A DNA stretch of 46,164 bases from Spirochaetota bacterium (GTDB lineage: Bacteria; Spirochaetota; Spirochaetia; Treponematales; Rectinemataceae). The position numbers and the translations under genes are program-made. The stretch is taken from NCBI GenBank assembly GCA_029778945.1, contig JAKPBN010000439.1, forward strand, positions 1 through 46,164, read 5' to 3'. Shown piece by piece: positions 1 to 7,690 of this stretch. A model generated the notes under the pieces. It saw only the letters and a program-made list of their open reading frames with translations, was not told the origin of the DNA and ran no database searches. The first letter of the stretch is position 1, and each line of letters begins with the position of its first letter.

Positions 1-955
1 GATCGACCACGATGGGAGCCCCCGTGAAAAGCCAGGCTCCGCTCTCCTTGATAAAAGGTATGAGGGCCCTGTCCCGGGGATGGCTGGCATACCAGGAGGG
101 GAAGTCCTCATAGGGGCGGTAAAGGGTCGATTCACTGAATAGGATTATGTCCGGCCTCTTTCCAGTCCGGGCAAGCTCCGCCCTTGCCAGGTCGATATTT
201 AGCCCTAGGCCCTCCTCCTCTCCGGCCTCCCAGGGATCGAGGTTTTGCTGGACGAGGAGGGCCTGGAGCCTTGCTCGCTCCGGCCGGGCTTCGGCCAGCC
301 TCCAGGCCCCGTAGCCCAGGTTCGCCCCAAGGAGGAGGAGGGCAAGGCCCAGGCTGACTAGAGCCGGCCTAAGCCCCAGGGCAGAGGCTCGAGGGGGTCC
401 CGCTTTTCCGGCCCTAAGGGCCCAATAGGTTTCCGCAAGGGCCCCGTTGAGCAGGGCCAGGATAAGGCTTGGGCCATAGACCCCGCAAAGATCCGCGAGC
501 TGGAGCATGGGGAGGACCTTGGTCTGGGTATAGGCCAGGAGTCCCCAGGGATAACCCAGGAAGCCCGTCGACTTGGCGTATTCCAGGACAATCCAGCCCA
601 GGGCAAAGGCCAGGGGCCTCAGTTTTCCGGCGCCCTTGAGGAAGAGGCTTAGATATAGCCCATATACGCCATAGACAAAGAAGTAGGCGATCGTTGTGGT
701 TCCCAGGGTCCAGAAGGCAAAGCCATGGAAAAAAAAGAGCCAATAGCTGGAAAAGCCATGGGCCAAGGCCCCAAAGCACCCGGCAGCCAGGAAGGTGGCC
801 TTCCAGCTCGGCGCCTCGAGGAGGACTAGGTAGAGGGGGATGAGGGCAACGGCTCCCAGGACGGGCTGGCCATAGAGAAAGGCCTCGTTGGGCAGGCCCA
901 GGGCCAGGAGAAAGGCCGAGGCTGCGGCGCCGCCCAGGAGGCGAGGCATCTTCAT
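1..955 (-). CDS. lnt: Apolipoprotein N-acyltransferase, 3' end cut off by window edge
   Basis: The minus-strand frame from the ATG at 955 stays open to base 1, giving about 318 residues of an integral inner-membrane protein. Lnt transfers the third acyl chain to the N-terminal cysteine of lipoproteins. The N-terminal half is a series of hydrophobic segments, with the family-typical GFLGYPWG stretch around residue 140. It is followed by a soluble nitrilase-like part with VQQNLDPWE around residue 235 and [11 protein letters not shown] around residue 265. The Glu of SES sits where the first catalytic Glu of the Glu-Lys-Cys triad is expected; the Lys and Cys lie beyond the edge. A TAGTAT -10-like box (963-968) lies 7 nt before the ATG, while GGAGG is 14 nt away, too far for a normal ribosome site. 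Family assignment is firm. It is divergent from coaD. Confidence 0.88.
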   Translation of the reverse strand, partial: MKMPRLLGGAAASAFLLALGLPNEAFLYGQPVLGAVALIPLYLVLLEAPSWKATFLAAGCFGALAHGFSSYWLFFFHGFAFWTLGTTTIAYFFVYGVYGLYLSLFLKGAGKLRPLAFALGWIVLEYAKSTGFLGYPWGLLAYTQTKVLPMLQLADLCGVYGPSLILALLNGALAETYWALRAGKAGPPRASALGLRPALVSLGLALLLLGANLGYGAWRLAEARPERARLQALLVQQNLDPWEAGEEEGLGLNIDLARAELARTGKRPDIILFSESTLYRPYEDFPSWYASHPRDRALIPFIKESGAWLFTGAPIVVD

Positions 956-1027
956 GGCCCAAATACTAGCCTCCTCTGCCCGACCTGCATAGCTCGAACA
1001 GGCCCCAGGCTTGGCCTTGCCCCGACC

Positions 1028-1056
1028 TTGACCCTTCCCCCAGGCTCGGGTAAAGT
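1028..1056 (+). promoter_or_regulatory. coaD promoter, leaderless geometry
   Basis: A -35 TTGACC (1028-1033), a 17-bp spacer and a -10 TAAAGT (1051-1056) lie only 7 nt before the coaD ATG at 1064. Transcription would start at or within a base of the start codon. The TTG of the -35 box is in frame with coaD and could be mistaken for an upstream start. Confidence 0.65.
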
Positions 1057-1063
1057 CCTCCCC

Positions 1064-1567
1064 ATGGTAAAGGCGGTTTTCCCGGGTTCCTTCGACCCAC
1101 CCACCTATGGACACCTCAACATCATCGACCGGGCTCGAGGCATATTCGAGGAGCTCTATGTGGTCGTTGCGGTAAACCGCCAGAAGTCGGGCCTTTTTAG
1201 CCCCGAGGAGAGGTTCGCCCTCCTCCAGGACCTCCTCTCGCCCTATAAGAATGTCTCCGTCCACCTCTGCGACACCCTGATTGTCAATTTTGCCCGCAGC
1301 CATGGCTGCCGGGTCCTGGTCCGGGGCGTGCGGTCGGTGCCGGATTTTTCCTACGAATTTGAGCTTTCCATAATGAACAAGGGGCTTGATCCCTGGATCG
1401 AGACCATTTTTATGCCCACGGACCCGAAGTATTTTGTCCTTCGGTCCAGCGCCATCAAGGAGCTAGCCTCCTTTGATGGCGACCTTTCGGCGATGGTGCC
1501 CCCGAATGTGGCCGCGGCCCTGAGGGAAAAATCCAAGGTTATCGGGCCCGGGGAGCAGTCTACTTGA
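1064..1567 (+). CDS. coaD: Phosphopantetheine adenylyltransferase
   Basis: This 167-residue cytoplasmic enzyme adenylates 4'-phosphopantetheine to dephospho-CoA, the penultimate step of CoA synthesis. The start ATG gives [17 protein letters not shown], with the nucleotidyltransferase TxGH motif at residues 14-17. The LVRGVR segment comes mid-protein, and LRSSAIKE near residue 127 corresponds to the family ISST-like motif. Length matches the usual 155-170. An in-frame TTG at 1028 would add 12 residues but lies in the -35 box, so 1064 is preferred. There is no clear Shine-Dalgarno sequence, consistent with a leaderless mRNA. The TGA stop overlaps the -35 box of the next operon. The product pathway feeds the acyl carrier protein encoded just downstream. 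Confidence 0.95.
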   Translation: MVKAVFPGSFDPPTYGHLNIIDRARGIFEELYVVVAVNRQKSGLFSPEERFALLQDLLSPYKNVSVHLCDTLIVNFARSHGCRVLVRGVRSVPDFSYEFELSIMNKGLDPWIETIFMPTDPKYFVLRSSAIKELASFDGDLSAMVPPNVAAALREKSKVIGPGEQST

Positions 1568-1592
1568 CAAATCACGGTTTTTTGTGTACGTT
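1564..1592 (+). promoter_or_regulatory. Promoter of the rpmF-acpP-rnc operon
   Basis: A consensus -35 TTGACA (1564-1569), a 17-bp spacer and a -10 TACGTT (1587-1592). The coaD stop codon TGA (1565-1567) is inside the -35 box. The leader is about 42 nt, with a short AACGG/CCGTT hairpin and an AGAGG ribosome site (1628-1632) 8 nt before rpmF. Confidence 0.75.
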
Positions 1593-1640
1593 AACGGAAC
1601 TTTGTCCCGTTGCAAATTTTAGGGTTTAGAGGTTGTAGCC

Positions 1641-1829
1641 ATGGCTGTACCCAAATTCAGGACTTCAAAAGCGCGCACGCGGAGGCGGCAGTCGATCAAC
1701 ATGAAGTTGACCGCCCCTTCCCTTGTCACCTGTGGCAACTGCGGGAACCCTGTGCTCCTGCACAGGATTTGCCCCAAATGCGGTTTTTACCGCGGTCGCC
1801 AGGTCATTTCGCCGGAATCTAAGGCGTAA
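1641..1829 (+). CDS. rpmF: 50S ribosomal protein L32
   Basis: A 62-residue basic ribosomal protein starting MAVPKFRTSKARTRRR, the standard L32 N-terminus. It is the zinc-ribbon form: C31-x2-C34 and C44-x2-C47 are all present. The ribosome site AGAGG lies 8 nt upstream of the ATG. It is the first gene of an rpmF-acpP-rnc operon, the usual bacterial pairing of L32 with fatty-acid functions. Identity is essentially certain. Confidence 0.97.
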   Translation: MAVPKFRTSKARTRRRQSINMKLTAPSLVTCGNCGNPVLLHRICPKCGFYRGRQVISPESKA

Positions 1830-1841
1830 AGGAGCTTTTTC

Positions 1842-2078
1842 ATGGACGAACTGTACGAGAAAGTCAAGAAGATCATCGCCGAGAAGCTCGAGGTAGAAGA
1901 GAGCAAGATCACGCCCGAGGCGAGCTTTCGCCAGGATCTCGGCGCCGATAGTCTCGATACCTATGAGCTCGTCTATGGAATCGAGGAAGAGCTCGGCATC
2001 ACCATCCCGGATGAGAAGGCCAACGAGTTCGAGACCGTCAAGGACGCTTACGATTTCATCAAGACCCAGGTGAAGTAA
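1842..2078 (+). CDS. acpP: Acyl carrier protein
   Basis: A 78-residue acidic cytoplasmic protein carrying growing acyl chains in fatty acid synthesis. The GADSLD motif places the 4'-phosphopantetheine attachment serine at residue 37, as in AcpP from other bacteria. Length and charge pattern (helices rich in Glu and Asp, Lys at both ends) fit the family. AAAGGAG lies 7 nt before the ATG. The gap to rpmF is 12 nt, so the two are co-transcribed. The coaD gene just upstream makes the precursor of its prosthetic group. Confidence 0.97.
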   Translation: MDELYEKVKKIIAEKLEVEESKITPEASFRQDLGADSLDTYELVYGIEEELGITIPDEKANEFETVKDAYDFIKTQVK

Positions 2079-2109
2079 GGGCCCGCCCGCCCGCGGGAGA
2101 TAGGCTATC

Positions 2110-2880
2110 TTGTTGTTTATCCAGAAGAGCGCCATCTCCCGGGAGCGGAAAGCCGAGCTCCTCGCCTTCGGTCGGACTGCGGGGCTGAGGTTCAAGAGCA
2201 TCGAGCTTTTGAACCTCGCCCTGACCCACCGCTCCTTTACCAACGAAGACACCGCCCATTCCCCCAACAACGAAAAGCTCGAATTCCTCGGGGACTCTGT
2301 CCTGGGGATGATTGTCGCCACCTACCTCTATGGCCTCCTCTCGGACAAGGCCGAGGGAGACCTGGCGAGGATCAAGAGCTATGTGGTCTCCGAGGACAGC
2401 CTCTCCCTGGCCTCCCACGAGCTTGGTATCCAGGACCATCTCCTCATAGGCAAGGGCGAGGAGCTGTCCGGGGGCAGGGAAAAGAAGGCTATCCTGGCCG
2501 ACGCCCTGGAGGCCCTGATCGGGGCCTACTACCTCGACTCAGGCTATGAGGCGGCGACCCGCTTTGTGCTTCGCCTGGTGGAGCCCGAGATCCTCAAGGT
2601 CCTCCAGAACCGCCACCGCAAGGACTACAAGACCATCCTCCAGGAATACGTCCAGAAGTACCACAAGTCCTACCCCAAGTACCTGCTCGTGAAAAAGACC
2701 GGTCCCGACCATGACCGGACCTTCTGGATCTCCTGCCTCGTGGGCACGACCGAATACGGCCCCACCCAGGGCAAGAACAAGAAGGAAGCCGAGCAGAGCG
2801 CCGCCCGGATCGCCTATGACAGCATTGTCGAGGCCGGGGGCCTCGAGGCGGCCCGGCTTCTCCAGATCGAAAACCAGTAG
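2110..2880 (+). CDS. rnc: Ribonuclease III
   Basis: This 256-residue endonuclease cleaves double-stranded RNA in rRNA maturation and mRNA processing. Residues 53-66 contain the RNase III signature NNEKLEFLGDSVLG with the metal-binding acidic residues. The second catalytic cluster appears around DALEALIGAYYLDSG. A double-stranded-RNA-binding domain follows from about residue 165 (YKTILQEYVQ) to 245, with the final KKEAEQSAA helix. The start used is TTG at 2110, preceded by GGGAGA; a second TTG at 2113 is the next codon. It is the third gene of the rpmF-acpP-rnc operon. Its 3' end is only 7 nt from the convergent DUF1330 gene, with no terminator between. Confidence 0.95.
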   Translation: MLFIQKSAISRERKAELLAFGRTAGLRFKSIELLNLALTHRSFTNEDTAHSPNNEKLEFLGDSVLGMIVATYLYGLLSDKAEGDLARIKSYVVSEDSLSLASHELGIQDHLLIGKGEELSGGREKKAILADALEALIGAYYLDSGYEAATRFVLRLVEPEILKVLQNRHRKDYKTILQEYVQKYHKSYPKYLLVKKTGPDHDRTFWISCLVGTTEYGPTQGKNKKEAEQSAARIAYDSIVEAGGLEAARLLQIENQ

Positions 2881-2887
2881 CGCTTAA

Positions 2888-3175
2888 CTAGCGGCCATGG
2901 ACCATGATGACGACCCCTTGGGCCGCCTGGTTTCGTATGGCCTTGAGCCTCTGGTAGCCTGGGGACTCATACCATGCCCGCAGGGCGGCCTCATCGGGAA
3001 AGCGGATGATCACCGACCGGCCCGGGGGGGGACTTCCCTCCAATGTGAGGGTATCGTCATCCACGGCCACCACCTCTCCCCCGGAGCCCGCAAAGACCTC
3101 GTCAAAGCCCCCCAGGTATTCCGCGTACAGGCCGGGATCGGTGATCACCAGGCGGGCGACAAAGAAGACGCTCAT
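2888..3175 (-). CDS. DUF1330 family protein
   Basis: A 95-residue soluble protein resembling DUF1330, a ferredoxin-like alpha/beta dimeric fold of unknown function. Supporting features are the N-terminal strand FFVARLVITDPGLYAEY, the central SVIIRFPDEAALRAWYESP and the YQRLKAIRN helix; length is typical of the family. Its start overlaps the stop codon of cca by 4 nt, so it is translationally coupled to and co-transcribed with cca. The pairing does not suggest a specific role. Confidence 0.75.
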   Translation of the reverse strand: MSVFFVARLVITDPGLYAEYLGGFDEVFAGSGGEVVAVDDDTLTLEGSPPPGRSVIIRFPDEAALRAWYESPGYQRLKAIRNQAAQGVVIMVHGR

Positions 3176-4536
3176 GGGGACACTCCATACTTGCCCTTGA
3201 TCTTCCCGGCGATGCCGAGGAGGGTTCCCCTGCTGTTCTGGGCGGGGTCGTCGAGGACGGTCTCGAGGAGCTCCGAGAGGATCCGTCCCATGGCCGGTCC
3301 CTTGGGTATGCCTATCTCGGCCAGGTCCCGGCCGCCTACGGCCAGGTCCTTGATGCCCAGGGCATCCTCGGCCTTGAGGATAGCCTCTATCCGCTCCCGG
3401 AAGGGATCGAGGAGGCGGGGATCCGCCGGGATGCCCGCCATCCCCGAGGTGTCGGCCCGGCGCAGGGCAAAGAGGGCCTCCACGGAGTCCCTGCCCACCC
3501 GCGCGACAAAGCGCCGGACCGCTGCGTCGGTCCAGGCCGGCTCGTAGAAAAACATGTGCTGGGCCACGAGGTGGACCACCGCCTCGGTGGTGGCGTTGGG
3601 AAAGCGGAGGCGGCGCATCAGCTCGGCGGCCATCCGGGCGGAGTATTCCTCGTGGCGGTAAAAGGTGGGGATCCCGTCCTCGCCAATGGCCTTGGCCCGG
3701 GGCTTGCCTATGTCGTGGAGGAGGGCCGCCAGGCGGAGGACGAGGTCTTCCCCGGACTGGGCCGAGGCATCCACCGAGGCATAGAGGTGGTCGAGGACAT
3801 CAAAGACATGTAGTCCCTTTTGCTCGACTCCCCGGCAGGCCAGAAGCTCCGGGAGGACTAGGCCCAGGATGCCGGTCTCCTCCATGAGGCGGAGTCCCTT
3901 GGAGGGGCGGGGGGAGAGGAGGATCCGCTCCAGCTCGTCCCGGAGCCTCTCTGCCGAGACCCCCGAGAGGCGGGCCAGGGCCCCCGGTATGGCCGCCAGG
4001 GTGGCCGGCTCTATCTCAAAGTCGAGCTGGGAGGCAAAGCGGACGGCCCGCAGGGTGCGTAGTCCATCCTCGTCAAAGCGCTTCGCCGGCTCCCCTACCG
4101 CCCGGATCAGGCGCGCGGCCAGGTCTTTCTGCCCGCCATGGATATCCACGAGCCTCCCCTCGAGGGGATCGAAGGCCATGGCATTGACCGTAAAGTCCCG
4201 GCGCTCCAGGTCCTCCTCCAGGCTGGCCCCAAAGGCGACCTGGTCGGGGCGGCGGGCGTCGCTGTAGCCGGCCTCGGTCCTGAAGGTTGTGGTCTCCACC
4301 GACCAGCCCTTCCAGAGGACGGTCACGGTACCGTGCTTGATCCCCGTGGGGATCACCTTGCGGAAGAGGCCCAGGACTTCCTCGGGCCTTGCGTCCGTTG
4401 CCGCGTCCCAGTCATTGACGGGCCGTCCCAGGAGGCTGTCCCGCAGGGCCCCGCCTACGAAAAAGCATTTCTTCCCGGCCGAGGAAAAGACCTGGGCGAA
4501 TTCCCGCAGCTCGCGGGGGACAGAGAGGACAGGCAT
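3172..4536 (-). CDS. cca: CCA tRNA nucleotidyltransferase / poly(A) polymerase family with HD domain
   Basis: A 454-residue class II nucleotidyltransferase that adds CCA (or A) to tRNA 3' ends. Near the N-terminus are the head motif FFVGGALRDSLLG and the catalytic DWDAATDA. ERRDFTVNAMAFDP and the nucleotide-selecting EDGLRTLRAVRFA segment follow. The central region contains an HD-type sequence LLHDIGKPRAKA near residue 265, seen in some members. From sequence alone it could be a CCA-adding or an A-adding enzyme; in Borrelia the gene in this position is annotated papS. ATG 4536 is chosen over GTG 4542 because the GTG overlaps the -10 box TATAAG (4542-4547). With the ATG only 5 nt from that box the mRNA should be leaderless. 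Confidence 0.9.
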   Translation of the reverse strand: MPVLSVPRELREFAQVFSSAGKKCFFVGGALRDSLLGRPVNDWDAATDARPEEVLGLFRKVIPTGIKHGTVTVLWKGWSVETTTFRTEAGYSDARRPDQVAFGASLEEDLERRDFTVNAMAFDPLEGRLVDIHGGQKDLAARLIRAVGEPAKRFDEDGLRTLRAVRFASQLDFEIEPATLAAIPGALARLSGVSAERLRDELERILLSPRPSKGLRLMEETGILGLVLPELLACRGVEQKGLHVFDVLDHLYASVDASAQSGEDLVLRLAALLHDIGKPRAKAIGEDGIPTFYRHEEYSARMAAELMRRLRFPNATTEAVVHLVAQHMFFYEPAWTDAAVRRFVARVGRDSVEALFALRRADTSGMAGIPADPRLLDPFRERIEAILKAEDALGIKDLAVGGRDLAEIGIPKGPAMGRILSELLETVLDDPAQNSRGTLLGIAGKIKGKYGVSP

Positions 4537-4541
4537 GATCA

Positions 4542-4571
4542 CTTATAGCTGTCCCCGGCCTTCCTGTGCAA
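4542..4571 (-). promoter_or_regulatory. cca promoter, leaderless geometry
   Basis: On the minus strand, -35 TTGCAC (4571-4566), an 18-bp spacer and -10 TATAAG (4547-4542) end 5 nt before the cca ATG. It is back to back with the thiN promoter, the two -35 boxes being 3 bp apart. Confidence 0.6.
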
Positions 4572-4574
4572 GGG

Positions 4575-4604
4575 TTGACAGGGGACGGAAGCCCCGCCCA
4601 CACT
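4575..4604 (+). promoter_or_regulatory. thiN promoter, near-leaderless
   Basis: A consensus -35 TTGACA (4575-4580), an 18-bp spacer and a weaker -10 CACACT (4599-4604), with 10 nt to the thiN ATG at 4615. No Shine-Dalgarno sequence is visible. Confidence 0.5.
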
Positions 4605-4614
4605 CCCCTCCATC

Positions 4615-5244
4615 ATGGATGCCCTCCTCGTGACCGGGGGCGAGGGACCGCCCCGGGCCGTCCTAGCCGACCGACTATCCAGCTTTGGCCTCGTCTGCGC
4701 CGCCGACTCGGGCCTAGATTTGCTGCGGGCCTGGGGCCTCGAGCCCGGCCTTATCATAGGCGACATGGACTCCCTCTCGGATCCCGCCCTCCTCGGCCAC
4801 TATCCCCGGGCCGAGGTTTTCCGCCTCTCCCGGGCCAAGGACGACAGCGACACCGAGGCGGGCCTCTCCCTCCTCGCTGGCCGGGGAGCCGACCGCATAA
4901 TCCTTGCCGGAGGAGGAGAGGGCCGCCTCGATCACCTCCTGGCGATCCGGTCTATCTTTGAGCGCGCCTTAAGGCCCGTGGAATGGTATACGGCCCGGGA
5001 GGATATCTTCCTCGTCGAGGCGGGGACGTCCAGGGACTTTTCCGCCCGCCGGGGCCAGACTTTTTCCGTCTTTCCCCTGGGCCAGGGCGCCCGGGGCATG
5101 GAGAGCGAGGGCCTGCGCTGGGCCCTCACCGGCCTTGTCTGGGGGCGGGGGGACTATGGCCTGTCCAACGAGGCCACGGCCGAGAGGGTCCGGGTGGGGG
5201 CGGGGGAGGGGGACCTCCTCGTGGTCAGGCTCCGCGGGCGCTAA
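4615..5244 (+). CDS. thiN: Thiamine pyrophosphokinase
   Basis: A 209-residue enzyme transferring pyrophosphate from ATP to thiamine, giving thiamine pyrophosphate directly. Family motifs appear in order: AADSGLDLLRAWGLEP near residue 29, IIGDMDSLSD near 47 (the metal-binding GDxDS), KDDSDTEAGL near 76 (KDxTD-like) and GGGEGRLDHLL near 99. The C-terminal half forms the beta-sandwich thiamine-binding domain, with the GxxWxL-like segment RWALTGLVWGRGDYGLSNEA. Length is normal. Its last 20 nt overlap the 3' end of the convergent HIT gene. It implies use of salvaged thiamine; no biosynthetic thi gene is in the window. Confidence 0.9.
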   Translation: MDALLVTGGEGPPRAVLADRLSSFGLVCAADSGLDLLRAWGLEPGLIIGDMDSLSDPALLGHYPRAEVFRLSRAKDDSDTEAGLSLLAGRGADRIILAGGGEGRLDHLLAIRSIFERALRPVEWYTAREDIFLVEAGTSRDFSARRGQTFSVFPLGQGARGMESEGLRWALTGLVWGRGDYGLSNEATAERVRVGAGEGDLLVVRLRGR

Positions 5245-5734
5245 AGGCCGCCTTGACCTTCGCGACGGTTGTCATGGGGTCCTCGACCAGGACCCGGGTG
5301 CCCCCGATGAGCTCGGCTATGCCGATCTCCCGGGGATAGCGGGGTATGATATGGAGGTGGAGGTGGTCGATGCTCGCCCCGGCCACGGGCCCCATGTTGT
5401 AGCCGATGTTAAAGCCCGCCGGCCTGTGGGTGGTGTCGAGGACATCGAGGCAGGCCTCCACCAGGGCGTCGAGGCCGGCCCTCTCCTCCCGGGAGAGGGC
5501 CCGGATATCCGTGACATGGCGCCGGGGAAAGAGGATAAGGTGGCCGGGATTGTAGGGATAGAGGTTGACCGAGACCAGGAAGTCCGGGGTCTCCAGGGCC
5601 ACGAGGTTGTCCACCCGGTCGGAGCCCTCCGCCAGGAGGCAGAGGATGCAGCCCTCGGGGCGCTCGCCCTGGAGATATGCTATCTTGTCAAAGTTGAAGA
5701 AGTATTCCACCTTGGGGGCCTCCACTGAAAGCAT
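5225..5734 (-). CDS. HIT family hydrolase (Ap4A phosphorylase-like)
   Basis: A 169-residue member of the histidine-triad superfamily of nucleotide hydrolases and transferases. The triad is HLHLHIIPR near residue 125, matching HxHxHxx with the middle histidine as nucleophile. CILC near residue 29 resembles the Cys pair that binds zinc with the triad-side histidine in Ap4A-phosphorylase-like HIT proteins. NLYPYNPGHLILFPRRHV is the conserved PGH strand before it. The substrate is probably a dinucleoside polyphosphate or nucleotide conjugate, but it cannot be fixed. A TAGTAT box (5744-5749) lies 9 nt before the ATG and no ribosome site is visible. The gene overlaps thiN tail to tail by 20 nt. Confidence 0.88.
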   Translation of the reverse strand: MLSVEAPKVEYFFNFDKIAYLQGERPEGCILCLLAEGSDRVDNLVALETPDFLVSVNLYPYNPGHLILFPRRHVTDIRALSREERAGLDALVEACLDVLDTTHRPAGFNIGYNMGPVAGASIDHLHLHIIPRYPREIGIAELIGGTRVLVEDPMTTVAKVKAAFSARGA

Positions 5735-5771
5735 GCGCCCTCGATACTAGCCCAGGCCAAGGAGAATAGCC

Positions 5772-6140
5772 ATCGGCATCCCCGGCAATCCCGAGTACGG
5801 CGACAAGCCCCTCGGGCTTATCATTGTCAAGCGCCTCACGGTCTTCCTCCTTGCCCTGGGCATGGTGGTGGTCTTCTATTGGGTCGTGGGCAATTTTGTG
5901 CCCTTCCTGGACGAGACCCAGCTCATGCTCCTCTCCCTCCTCAGGAACCTCTCCCTTGGCCTCTCCTCCTCATCGGTGGTGGGCCTTGGGGCAAGCCTCC
6001 TCCTCGGCCAGCCCCGGGCCCGGGGCCGCCGCCTGGCCGCGGCGGGGGGCTACCTGCTCCTGGCCATCCTGGGCCTTGGGGGCCTCATCCTCGCCTCGGG
6101 CCTCAGCCTGCTTTCCCGGGGCCTTGGCCCCTCGCCTTGA
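5772..6140 (+). CDS. Small three-helix membrane protein with no ordinary start codon
   Basis: The frame is open from 5751 to the TGA at 6138-6140 and reads as a plausible 122-residue membrane protein. It has a basic, soluble start (IGIPGNPEYGDKPLGLIIVKR) and three hydrophobic segments (about residues 24-43, 54-77 and 88-112). No ATG, GTG or TTG occurs in frame until ATG 5862, which would cut into the first membrane helix and has no ribosome site. AAGGAG (5759-5764) lies 7 nt before an in-frame ATC at 5772, the start proposed here. The family is not recognised. Its stop codon is inside the -35 box of the gltX promoter. Alternatives are a real start at 5862 or a sequence error upstream. Confidence 0.5.
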   Translation: MGIPGNPEYGDKPLGLIIVKRLTVFLLALGMVVVFYWVVGNFVPFLDETQLMLLSLLRNLSLGLSSSSVVGLGASLLLGQPRARGRRLAAAGGYLLLAILGLGGLILASGLSLLSRGLGPSP

Positions 6141-6166
6141 CCCCCCGCCCGCCAGGAAGCTATAAT
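6137..6166 (+). promoter_or_regulatory. gltX promoter
   Basis: -35 TTGACC (6137-6142), an 18-bp spacer and a perfect -10 TATAAT (6161-6166). The TGA stop of the upstream membrane-protein gene (6138-6140) is within the -35 box. The leader to the ATG at 6239 is about 65 nt and GC-rich. Confidence 0.75.
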
Positions 6167-6238
6167 TCCCTGCTTCCCGGCCCCGGACCCACGGCCCTTA
6201 CGGGGCCTCCCATACAGCGCGACCCTGCGAGGATAACC

Positions 6239-7690
6239 ATGGACGTTCGAGTACGTTATGCGCCATCACCCACCGGAAACCAGCACATCGGCGGCGTGAG
6301 GACCGCCCTCTTCAACTACCTCTATGCCCGCTCCCTCGGCGGGACCTTCATACTCAGGCTCGAGGACACGGACCGGACCCGCTATGCGGACGAGTACGTG
6401 CAGAACCTCTACGATACCTTCTCCTGGCTCGGCTTTTCCTGGGACGAGGGCCCGGACAAGGGCGGCCCCTGCGCCCCCTACATCCAGTCCGAGCGCTTTG
6501 CCCTCTACAAGGAGCATGCGGAAAAGCTTGTCGCAGCCGGCCAGGCCTACTACTGCTTCTGCGATGAGGACCGCCTGTCCAAGCTCAGGGCGGCCCAGGA
6601 GGAGGGGGACTCCTCGGACCTGGGCTATGACCGCCACTGCCGCAAGCTCGACCCCGCCGAGGCCGCCCGCCGCCTCGCCGCCGGAGAGAAGGCCGTGATC
6701 CGCCTCAAGATCCCCCTCGAGGGCTCGACGAGCTTCCAGGATGCCCTCCTTGGGCAGATCGAGTGGAAGAACGAGGATGTCTCCCCCGATCCCGTCCTTC
6801 TCAAGTCCGATGGCTTTCCCACCTACCACCTGGCCAACATCGTGGACGACCACTTCATGCGGATCACCCATGTCCTCCGGGCCCAGGAGTGGATTCCCTC
6901 GGCCCCCATGCACGTGATCATGTACAAGGCCTTTGGCTGGGAGCCCCCGGTCTTCTGCCACCTCCCCATGGTCCTCGGCCAAGACGGGCACAAGCTGTCC
7001 AAGCGCCACGGGGCCACGAGCGTCAACGAGTTCCGCAAGGGAGGCTACCTCCCCGAGGCCCTGATCAACTATGTGGCCCACCTGGGCTGCTCCTTCGAGG
7101 AGGGCAGGGATCTCTTCCCCCTCTCGGACCTGGAGCGCCTTTTCAAGATCGACCGGATCAACAAGGCCCCGGCCATCTTTGACTACCAGAAGCTCGAGTG
7201 GTTTAACGGCCAGTATATCCGCATGAAGGATGACTCAAGCCTTGCGGCCCTGGTCAGGCCCTTCCTCGAGGCGGCGGGCCTCAAGGTCCCCTCGGAGGAC
7301 TTCCTGCGGGCGGCCATGCCCCTCGTCCGGGAGCGCCTCCACTTCCTCACCGACGCCCCCGCGATGATGCGCTACCTCCTGGAGGAGCCGCCCCTGGCGG
7401 CCAAGGAGGACTTTATCCCCAAGAAGCAGGACCTCTCCCGGGCCATAGAGCTGCTCCGGGCCGCGGCCATGGTTTTGCCCTCCTGCGACATCAAGGATAT
7501 CCCGGCCTGCGAGGCCGCCTTCCGGGCCAAGGCCGAGGAGATCGGCGCCAAGTTCGGCGACCTCATGATGCCGGTCCGGGTCGCGATCACCGGATCGAAG
7601 GTGAGCCCGCCCCTCTTCGAGTCCATCCAGCTCCTGGGCCTGGCCAAGGCCACCGCCCGCATCGAGGCGGCGATCGCGGGCCTCTCTTGA
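6239..7690 (+). CDS. gltX: Glutamyl-tRNA synthetase
   Basis: A 483-residue class I synthetase charging tRNA-Glu. The HIGH region reads PSPTGNQHIGGVRTALFNYL from residue 9, and the KMSKS loop reads DGHKLSKRHG near residue 245. LRLEDTDRTR and the YCFCDEDRL connective segment are typical. Length matches the bacterial family. The frame is open further upstream (to about 5879), but the promoter at 6137-6166 and normal family length fix the ATG at 6239, with GCGAGG just before it. A separate GlnRS gene nearby implies that this enzyme can be discriminating, though this cannot be read from sequence. Confidence 0.96.
   Translation: MDVRVRYAPSPTGNQHIGGVRTALFNYLYARSLGGTFILRLEDTDRTRYADEYVQNLYDTFSWLGFSWDEGPDKGGPCAPYIQSERFALYKEHAEKLVAAGQAYYCFCDEDRLSKLRAAQEEGDSSDLGYDRHCRKLDPAEAARRLAAGEKAVIRLKIPLEGSTSFQDALLGQIEWKNEDVSPDPVLLKSDGFPTYHLANIVDDHFMRITHVLRAQEWIPSAPMHVIMYKAFGWEPPVFCHLPMVLGQDGHKLSKRHGATSVNEFRKGGYLPEALINYVAHLGCSFEEGRDLFPLSDLERLFKIDRINKAPAIFDYQKLEWFNGQYIRMKDDSSLAALVRPFLEAAGLKVPSEDFLRAAMPLVRERLHFLTDAPAMMRYLLEEPPLAAKEDFIPKKQDLSRAIELLRAAAMVLPSCDIKDIPACEAAFRAKAEEIGAKFGDLMMPVRVAITGSKVSPPLFESIQLLGLAKATARIEAAIAGLS

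Noticed and set aside
414-962. A minus-strand 182-codon frame rich in Pro, Gly and Arg
   Set aside because: A different minus-strand frame, open to the window edge, gives a clear apolipoprotein N-acyltransferase.
5879-6238. A long N-terminal extension of gltX
   Set aside because: The gltX promoter and the stop of another gene lie inside it, and family length fits the ATG at 6239.
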